From Mesorhabditis belari (taxonomy: Eukaryota > Nematoda > Chromadorea > Rhabditida > Rhabditidae), in the NCBI GenBank assembly GCA_958450365.1, contig CAUEEP010000742.1, positions 1,566,001-1,630,000 on the forward strand: a DNA stretch of 64,000 nucleotides. Reading direction: 5' to 3'. Shown piece by piece: positions 56,095 through 64,000 of this stretch (positions within the stretch are counted from its first letter, which is position 1; every line of letters starts with the position of its first letter). The position numbers and the translations under genes were made by a program. Under the pieces are notes generated by a model that was given only the letters and a program-made list of their open reading frames with translations, was not told the origin of the DNA and did not search any database.

Positions 56095-56103
56095 TCAATA
56101 AAT
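56095..56103 (+). terminator. Probable poly(A) signal of the unidentified gene
   Basis: AATAAA in CTCAATAAATG, about 230 bases past the proposed stop at 55867, in a T-rich 3' region. Confidence 0.4.
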
Positions 56104-56384
56104 GTTTATGCAAAAATCGAAACATTACATTTTGCAGAGAGAATTCCCCGAGCTTTCAATGGCAATTAGACAATTTGAAAAGAGATTTTTTGAGAAAACT
56201 TTTTCCAGTTTCTTTTTTCTTTCTCTAAAGCTTTAAGAAATCGAATTGAATAACTGAATTTAAGAAATTTCAATTTTTAATAGATTTTAGCTTTAAAAAA
56301 ACTTGATTTTGTAGAAAATTCAAACCGAAAATTGCAAAAGTGTACCTTTCAAAATTTATTTCAAAATAAGATCCTTTAAAGCTC

Positions 56385-56745
56385 CTTTATAGTTGCTATT
56401 TAGTTCCTTTAAAGCCCCCTTAAAGCTCCTTTATTGTTCCTTTTTTGTCCCTTTTTTTTCCTTTATAGTTCCTTTATAGTTCCTTTATAGTTCCTGATAG
56501 TTCTTATTTAGCTCCTTTAAGGCTCCTTTAACGCTCCTTTATAGTTGCTATTTGGTTCCTTTAAAGCTCCTTTAAAGCTCCTTTAAAGCTCCTTTAAAGC
56601 TCCTTTATAGTTCCTTTATAGTTCCTTTATAGTTCCTTTATAGTTCCTTTATAGTTCCTTTATAGTTCCTGATAGTTCTTATTTAGTTCCTTTAAGGCTC
56701 CTTTAACGCTCCTTTATAGTTTTTTTTATAGTTCCCTTATAATAA
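56385..56745. repeat. 11-12-base minisatellite
   Basis: Tandem units of TTCCTTTATAG and CTCCTTTAAAG alternate in blocks, including a higher-order duplication of the stretch GATAGTTCTTATTTAG(C/T)TCC. Confidence 0.92.
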
Positions 56746-57390
56746 ATTCAAAATTCAAAATTTACGATCAATCAGTTTTTTGATCGTAAATTCGTTTTGA
56801 TCGTTTTTTTTGGTTTTCTTTTCTTTTCTTTCTCGATACTTTACTCCTTTCTTTTCTCATTCTGACTTCTCAAAGATCTTCATTTTCATCGTTTTTCTCT
56901 TGTCAAAGACTCTTTAAAAAGATCAAAAGAAGGAAATCCCATTTTCGGGTGAAAGACGAGACGCGAGCGAAAGATCTGAATAACGTGAGAAGTCTTCACA
57001 CTTTTGTCAATATTTCAAAACGATTTTATAACCACGTGAAGTGATTTTTGCTTTTTGAAACTCTGGCAATTGCTACCAAGACTGTTCTTATGATTCAATG
57101 AGAACTTTGTTCAAAAAACTTCCCAGACTTTGCTTTCCCAAACTTTCCCCTTTTTTCCTTTCATCGACCCAGGTGTCACAAGCCATTTCACAACGCAAAT
57201 GTTGTGACGACCAAGAGACCCAAAAGCCAACTACAATTTTCCCTTTTTCTTTAAGAAAATCTAATGCCATAATATTTTTATTGCTTGACAACGAAAAAAA
57301 TGGAAAATGAAATCACAATATGAGGTTGGTGAGATGAAAACCTTTAGAGAAGTCAAACCTCTTGGAGCTCTAACTCGCGCTTCTATTCGG

Positions 57391-58497
57391 TACTTGCAAA
57401 AGAAACTGCGGGTCATAAAAACTATCATAAAACGACTGTAAGTAAAGATGATTCGGGTTGATTAGTATTTTTAGAAACCACAATATCTTTTCTTTTTAAC
57501 GGTATAAAAAGAATTCTGCACTGATCGTTTCTGGGCGGAATATAGCCGTTGAAATTTGTTGATGTTGAAATTCGGCTCCGCCAGGTCATTTTTGGTGTCT
57601 TTGTCTTCAAAAATCAAAAAACGACCTGGCTTAAGCTTATAATAAAGGATAATTTTTGACAACTTAAGAAAGCTATTTACAAAGAAAAAATAAAACAAAT
57701 TTGGTGAATTATTCCATTATATTATTTCCCAACTAGTAATGCTATGGAAAAAGCGTTATGAATGGCTTTATGCGAAGAATGATGGAACGGGAATCTGTGG
57801 TTTTGTGAGCGAAGGGGAAAAGCGTCAAAATCGTCATTCATAGTCCGGATCGGTCAGAGTGGAATAACTCGAAAATGTCATTTTGAATGATTCTACATAT
57901 TCTACATCTTTTTTTAACGATCTAAAAAGAATTCTGCACTGATCGTTTCTGGGCGTAATATAGCCGTTTCAAAAATCAAAAAACGACTCGACTTAAACTT
58001 ATAATAAAGGATAATTTTTGACGAAACCTTAGTCTAAATTGTTGACAAATCAAAAGCCCAACTTAAGAAAGCTATTTACAAAATAAAAATAAAACAAATT
58101 TGGTAGACCATTCCATTATAAAAATTCCTTTGAAGAGTTTTGATTCTCGAAAAAAAGATCAAAATTCGGTTTTAAAGTTTTTTTCAAAGTTTTAACAAAT
58201 CTAATTTCTATTTTATTTGTTTTAGTTAGTAAACTTCTTTCATTTCATATTAGTGACAAAACAATTATTAAAAAAAACGGAGGAGAAATCTTGAGTTGAA
58301 ATTCGGCTCCACCATTTTTCCTGGATTTTTTTAAAAGTCAACAGGCCTTTTAAAAGGAAACTTCTTCAAATTCTTTTTATATTATGAAAAAGAGAAGATG
58401 TTGGGTTTTCTAAAAATACTAATCAACCCGGATCATCTTTATTTACAGTCGTTGTATGGTGGCTTTTTTTGAGCCGCAGTTTCTTTTGCAAGTATTA
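57391..58497. mobile_element. Mariner-like non-autonomous element with long inverted repeats
   Basis: The left arm ACTTGCAAAAGAAACTGCGG through GGGTTGATTAGTATTTTTAG is matched by CTAAAAATACTAATCAACCC through CCGCAGTTTCTTTTGCAAGT on the right. The interior is the reverse complement of 42736-43500, including AACGGGAATCTGTGGTTTTG. The minus-strand open frames at 57425-57698 lie within an arm. Confidence 0.8.
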
Positions 58498-59102
58498 AAA
58501 GAAAACTCTGCTAACATCCTCTCTAAAAACATGACAGAATTCTGGCATAAATGGGTCAATAAATCGGCTCGATTGGGCGATTCTCGATCGAGATCTCCCC
58601 TCTAAAAACATGACCAATCGCCTCAATTTTTCAAAGAAATCCCCTTTCTTTGTCTTTTTTTTCTCATTCAATCAAGCAGCTGACTTCTTTGTCGAATCTT
58701 TTTTTTTGATCAATTTCCTCGATTGATCTCATCATTTTTTTTGGAAAAGCTTTTAAATATTGAATCACATTTATTTACCACAATTTTTGTGTAATTTGTG
58801 CTCAAAAATCAAACAGAGCCTCAATTCTGGCGCACTCAATTCTTCGTATTTCTTGCAACAACGATTTGATGCCGCTAGTGATATTAAGAAAGGTGTGTTT
58901 ACACTTTTCAAAAGTTGTTTGTTGTTTACACCACAAAGTATACGCAAAAATATGCCTAGGAGTTATAGAGCATTCCAAAATTTTTCAAAACAACGTTTTT
59001 TTTGCGTGTGCTTGAAAACTTGCGAAAAAAAACTCTGCGAATTGTTAGTCACCTTTGAAAGTCAATCATAAATTTCAGATTTGGCAGGAAACCCATTGAC
59101 TC

Positions 59103-59976
59103 GAGTGTGTTCCTCACGAGTAAGTAATTACTCGAGTAAATTTGCATGAGTAATTTTTTACTCGAGTAATAGCTCGAGTAATTGTCGAGTTTTCTAAAAA
59201 GTGCGCCTGCGCGAAAAAAATATAAAAGCAATTTTTTGCGCAGTTTTTTCGGGAGTGGGACAAATGCGACCTTTTTTTTGCGCACCCGGACATTTGCGCA
59301 CCTTTTTTTCCGCACCTTGCCCATTAGCGCACCTTTTTTCGCGTTTTAAAAAAGCTCTAAAAAGCTAATATTAACCAATTTCTATTCCAAAAGTTGTTTT
59401 TCTAGATAATTTTAGGGCGTAGAATCGAAATTTTGGCATATCAGAGCTTGTGAAAGCGAACGGACGGAGTTATACAAAGAGAAAAATCAACAATTTGACA
59501 ATCTGTGATTTGATCTAGCCGTTTTGCCTTTCAAATTGGTTCCACACGCTCTGATATGTCAAAATTTCGATTCTACGCCCTAAAATTACCTAGAAAAACA
59601 ACTTTTGGAATAGAAATTGGTTAATATTAGCTTTTTAGAGCTTTTGGTGCGCTAATGGGCAAGGTGCGGAAAAAAAGGTGCGCAAATGTCCGGGTGCGCA
59701 AAAAAAGGTAGCATTTGTCCCACTCCCAAAAAAAAAAAAATTTTTACATTGGAAGAGAATTTCCCACCAAATCAGTTAAACGGCTGAGTATCTTGAAAAA
59801 GTGTCATATATAATGCGGGGCTCGTTTTGCGGATTTTTGCCTCATTTTTTTGGCAATAATTTTTGCTAAAAGTACGATAATTTTTTCTCAAGTGTGCGTT
59901 TTAAAAAACGCATTGCTCGTTTTAAAAAACGCATTGCTCGTTTTAAAAAACGCATTACTCGCGAGGAACACACTCT
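59103..59976. mobile_element. MITE family 5, copy 2, carrying a nested element
   Basis: Ends GAGTGTGTTCCTCACGAGTAA and TTACTCGCGAGGAACACACTC are inverted repeats of the same family as 50862-51103. The interior contains the complete family 1 hairpin at 59251-59727. A three-copy repeat CGTTTTAAAAAACGCATT(G/A)CT lies near the right end (59899-59957). Confidence 0.78.
59251..59727. mobile_element. Hairpin MITE, family 1, copy E
   Basis: Begins GGAGTGGGACAAATGCGACC and ends TAGCATTTGTCCCACTCC. The inner arms (AACCAATTTCTATTCCAAAA / TTTTGGAATAGAAATTGGTT and TTTTAGGGCGTAGAAT) match copy A at 421-823. Nested in the family 5 element. Confidence 0.9.
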
Positions 59977-60298
59977 ACCATTGACAATGCTTGGAAGTTA
60001 AATGTTAATTGTCAAAAGAATGCATAAATGCTAGCACAAAAATCCTCAAGCTTTTAACCTTTCATTTTTCCTTTTATTTCTACGTGTTCATCTATTTCGT
60101 TTTCTTTTCGATAATTGGTTGCTCACTCATCCCCATTCCCATCATCAACTCCATCCATCACTTCAAATGACTTACTTTTATTTGACTATTCTCAAATAAT
60201 ATCATTTCTACACGCCATCAAATTCCCCAACTTTCAACATTTTCTTTTCCTTTCATTTAATAATATCTTACAAAATTGATCCAATCTTTCAGCTTCAA

Positions 60299-60643
60299 AT
60301 GGAGTACGATCGACTTATGCAAATGCCCAGCTCATCGCACACCAATGAAGACTATTTAAATCTCAAAGCCCAAATGGGGATGAGGACACCGTTAAATGGG
60401 TTTGTGAATTGGCTGTGCTAATATTAAGAGTTTTTTCATCATTTCTAACTTTCACATTTTGTGTATTGTTCCCTTCATAGCCTCTCTCTCTCTCTCTTCC
60501 CTTCTAACACACTTTCCAACGAACTTTTCAGAAACCGAATTTTCTTTGAGATCTTCTCCGCGAAAGGGTTTCCCTTCTCAAAATATTCATCTAATTTTCA
60601 GCGATCAACGCACATGAAGATGTGCATAAAAACTAAACTCTAG
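60299..60643 (+). CDS. Weak two-exon gene model, 70 residues
   Basis: ATG at 60299 follows a TCTTTCAG acceptor by seven bases. The first exon (60299-60399) encodes MEYDRLMQMPSSSHTNEDYL and on to MGMRTPLN, then GG before GTTTGTG. Joining to 60532-60643 (acceptor CTTTTCAG) keeps frame and ends KMCIKTKL at TAG 60643. The first exon looks real by context; the second may be chance and the true 3' exons may lie further downstream or beyond the window. No family is recognised. Confidence 0.4.
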
Positions 60644-63600
60644 AGTTTTTATGCTTTTACAAAAGCTCATCCGGTTCATTGCCCATTTTTTTTGTTTAAG
60701 GATTACCTTTTTTAAAAGAAACTATTAAACTAAACTATTAAACTAAACTATTAAACTAAACTATTAAATTAAACTACTAAACTAAACTATTAAACTTACA
60801 TATCAAAGCCTCAGATCACCTTTTTTCCCTTAAAGTTTTAAACCTTTTTAAAACAAAAAAAAACATTTTCCTCCACAGCTCCAATCTTTGCTCATTCAAA
60901 TCAGACTTCCTCAAATTATCCCCAATGTTTCAATGCTCAGTGTCTCATTCTAAAAAAGTATTCCCAAACACTTTCTCCAATCAAAATAAAGAACTTAAAT
61001 TTCCTCTCTCATTTAGAGAACACCCCGCTTTTTGACTTAAAAGGCAAAAAAGGCAAAAAGGCAATCTTTTTTCGCTCCAAGACTCTCTCCGATAATTGCA
61101 AGAATTGAATGAACGGGAGATTTTTTTTTTGCTCAAACACGTAAAAAGAAATTGGAGTAGTTGAGGGAAAGGTTTTCCCCTTCTTTTCCCCACAAAAAAT
61201 ATTCAGTTTCACAAAAACACCACCGCAGAGCATTTGGGAATCCATTTCCCCTCTCTACTTCCAGAAACTTTTGAAAAATTCAATTTCAACTTCCTTGCAC
61301 TATTCATAAATATCTATGCTCTAAAAATATTCAAAAATTGATCTACGTTTTCCTTAAATTTTTTTGATATCCGATCTCTGAAATGAGTCACGAGAAGCAC
61401 TTACTGAAAGGCATTTGATATTTCTTTTTATATCGAGAGGCACCTCCAGGTTAGTGTTTTTCTCAAATTCTACAAATTTTACTTCAATAAACATGAAAAT
61501 GTTAGCCGCAATTTATTCAACCTTTTCCCATATTTTATCTAGCCTGCCGCAACCACGTGCCAAGAGGTTTGACAGAGTTTTTGCTTGGGTATTCACTACG
61601 TTAGTCAAGGATCTAATCAAGGTTGATCTAACGACAATTTTTCCGGATTAAACCTGGAAAACAGATACTTTTTTTGCCCAGTCTGAGCTGATCTTTCTTT
61701 GTCTGGTCTGTCTGACTTGGTTCACGAAAATCCCTGGCCTGGCTTCTGTTTTGGGTTCTATTAGGTTGAGTACAAACAAGGGAATGGTCAGAAGTTAATA
61801 TTTGGGATGAGTGATACCTCATTCGATAGATCTCATGATGAATATTGATGACCAAAAAAAATAACTATTCAAAGTAGCTATTCAAAGTAGTTATTCAAAG
61901 TAACTGTTCAAAGTAACTATTCAAAGTAGCTATTCAAAGTAGCTATTCAAAGTAACTATTCAAAGTAACTATTCAAAGTAGCTATTCAAAGTAACTCTAC
62001 AGGCTGACAAGAAGCAAAAATGACGTTTTTGACCCTCCTTGACGGAGCCGGAACTTTTTACTGAATCAATACTTTTAAACAATCTTTTTAGCAATAGAAC
62101 TTGAATAGAATTTTTAAAAAAATAGCAAAATTTGATTCTCAAAGCTATCGATTTGAGCCAAAGTTTACTGAACTTTTTTATAAGTATATCTCAGGTTTCC
62201 ATAATACTCTACTTTTCAAGATTATTCAAGAACTTATTGTTTTTGTTTTATACTTTAATTTTTATGCAATTTATACGGATGAATCTTATAATCTTGAAAA
62301 GTAGAGTATTATGGGTAAGCAAAATACCCTACACTTTTTGGGAATATCGTTTTTTTTGCAAGCTTTTCGTACGAAAGAAACTTTTGGATGGCAATGGGAC
62401 AATACTTTTGTGGACCACTGTATGTCTTTCACTGAAATTCATTTTCTAATTGACTACCTCTCAAGCTACCAAATGCATATCGGAAAGAAAGTTGGAAAAT
62501 TTTGATTAAACAAAAGTATGGCAATGGGACAATACTTTTGTGGACCACTGTAGTACACAACCCAATATTAGGTCTGGTTAATATTTAAGATTTTAATAAA
62601 AATCTTAAAATCCTAGTCAAAATACGAGCCCTTTCATTCAATGTTTTCTCATAGAAGATGAGCATATGGCTTTTCTGAGGAAAAACCACCGATTCCTTTC
62701 ATTCTTTTCAAATTGTTGTTACAATTTTTGTGTCGGCTGCTTTTGAGTTCAAAGTTTTTCTAACACTTTCAGATTTATTGTCGCTAATTATCGGCACTGA
62801 TTTGCAACTTTCATTGATACCGTAGGGTAATCAAAGAGCTTAGGATTCATTTTCTTAAACTTACTTAGAAATTCAAGGCTAAGCAGCTGATATTTTGGCT
62901 ATGAGGGAATGCATAACTTGTAAAAAGTAAGAAATTTAAACATTCAAAATATTTGTCGCTAATTATCGGCACGCTAATTATTCAAATTCAAATAAATTTT
63001 TAAAAAGCTTACCTTGAGAATTCAGACTTTTTGCGTAAAAAAAGTGATATTTGAAAGTTCAAAAAGGTTTTATTTTCATAAAAATTATCTCTTGATCACG
63101 TTTTTCAAAAGAAATGATTCTTTTGGTGTGCTGTTTGATTTGAAGAAGAGTAATCCATCTCACTCAACCTCTCACCACCAAAATTTCTCCTTGACAAGCC
63201 CCATACTCCTATTTTAACACCATCACTAAACGATTTGAAGGTTTTTTTGCTTCATAGTTGTCCAATTTATGTCCAATTTTGAATTAGTCAAACTTATGAG
63301 ACTTGTGAAATCCCAGAACATGCTCGGTATTCGTTATCTCCTAAGTATTCTCATAACCAATCTCCTAAAGTATTCTCATAACCAATCTGGTTAAACATTC
63401 TTTCTTTAAAAACTTCAAAAACATTAACGATTCGACTTGTTTTAGGCTTTATACCCTATTTTCACTCATTTCCCCGGTCTTTACACTTCACACTGTTTTA
63501 TTTGATCTTCACTTAACTGTAGCTGAGGCTTTGAATTGTAATCCGATCCATTTCTAGCACCTTTCAATCAAGCTCTTCTGCTTTCTTTTTTTTGCATTGT

Positions 63601-63647
63601 TTACTTGCTGTGATATTTTGATCTTACAAATAGATGGATTTTGAGAA
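60644..63647. other. 3 kb repeat-bearing stretch without a supported gene
   Basis: Tandem arrays lie at 60718-60797 (TATTAAACTAAAC) and 61865-61998 (TATTCAAAGTAGC/AAC). Frames at 61415-61651, 62101-62505 and 60981-61245 are not supported by splicing or recognisable domains. It could be intron of a gene starting at 60299. Confidence 0.5.
62196..62556. repeat. Hairpin arms and Tc1-like terminal repeats
   Basis: ATAATACTCTACTTTTCAAG at about 62202 pairs with CTTGAAAAGTAGAGTATTAT at about 62292. GGCAATGGGACAATACTTTT then GTGGACCACTGTA occurs at 62390-62422 and again at 62519-62553. Such an ACAGTGGTCCACAAAAGTAT sequence (reverse) resembles a Tc1-type terminus; the left end of that element was not found. 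Confidence 0.55.
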
Positions 63648-63748
63648 ATGAATTCGACGACAACACCAACCACGATAGAGACATTTCTTCTGCAACCAAC
63701 GAGACAAGAAGACCAGCTATACAACTTTGATACAGAAATCGGCAAAAG
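63648..63748 (+). CDS. Possible first exon of a gene leaving the window
   Basis: ATG at 63648 opens MNSTTTPTTIETFLLQPTRQ and runs 33 complete codons to AG before a GTGACTC donor at 63749. A TACAAATAG acceptor lies at about 63633. Between acceptor and start is a five-codon frame (MDFEK) whose stop overlaps the start as ATGA. The Asn/Thr-rich head would suit an extracellular N-terminus, but no further exon is visible before 64000. The assignment is tentative; an alternative frame through the same exon is also open. Confidence 0.35.
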
Positions 63749-64000
63749 GTGACTCAATTTTCGGTCTCAATGCTTTCACATTTCAATCGACTTTGTTTTC
63801 ACATCGACTTTTTGATTAGTTTCATTGATTCATTCAAATTTCATCTCCTTTTGAGTTCTTGAGCTTAAAAAAAAGCTAACTAATTTGATATTTTAAACTT
63901 TTTACTTAAAAACAAGACTGGTTCGTAGGCAAAAGTTCTGGGCCAGGCCTAAAGAATAAGCCCCGCTCAAAAGCTATCAAAACAATTTACCTAATTCATT

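Larger units (their letters stand above)
55868..60298. other. 4.4 kb between genes, mostly repeats
   Basis: Apart from the listed minisatellite, mariner-like element and nested MITEs, the sequence has no supported exon. Frames at 57088-57310 (both strands), 58760-59071 and 59049-59324 show no domain and no splice context. Confidence 0.55.

Overview
The window looks like nuclear DNA of a nematode. It is AT-rich and its genes are split into many small exons. Introns end in TTTCAG or TTTTAG, several start codons sit just behind such an acceptor (as expected with spliced-leader trans-splicing), and the nematode telomere hexamer TTAGGC occurs as an interstitial array. No bacterial, organellar, viral or CRISPR feature was seen. 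All exon models were made by eye from splice consensus and reading-frame continuity, so boundaries are proposals.

Layout. 1-316: last exons of an unidentified plus-strand gene. 317-4730: gene-poor, with a broken Myb/SANT-like pseudogene, a LINE 3' end and MITEs. 4735-14741 (+): an ABHD12-type lysophospholipid lipase with three alternative, phase-matched first exons joined to one common body. 15183-16132: an internally deleted mariner. 16672-18324 (-): a four-pass membrane protein. 18325-23495: no convincing gene. 23496-30052 (-): a 20-exon gamma-glutamyltransferase-like, membrane-anchored ectoprotein in which the catalytic threonine and most other active-site residues are replaced. 30053-33262: repeats, including the TTAGGC array at 32199-32506. 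33263-34449 (+): a 108-residue tail-anchored protein. 34450-38577: intergenic, four MITEs. 38578-41993 (+): a C2H2/B-box/coiled-coil (TRIM-like) protein with one reading-frame conflict. 41994-47668: intergenic with mariner-like debris. 47669-55867 (+): an unidentified ~156-residue protein whose 5.6 kb first intron holds an 800-base satellite and a 57-base minisatellite, and whose last intron holds a second, inverted telomere-like cassette. 55868-64000: mostly repeats, plus two weak partial gene models at 60299 and 63648.

The genes do not form an evident operon or pathway: they alternate in strand and lie far apart. Much of the remaining sequence is inverted-repeat DNA: at least five hairpin (MITE) families in two or more copies, one with 9-base target duplications typical of Mutator-like elements, and mariner-type ends flanked by TA. 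Six tRNA-like fragments, four of them in introns, recur through the window.

Most worth following up: the inactive-looking GGT homologue, the triple first-exon design of the lipase gene, the pair of oppositely oriented telomere-like cassettes, and the satellite whose centre differs from its flanks mainly by A-to-G changes.
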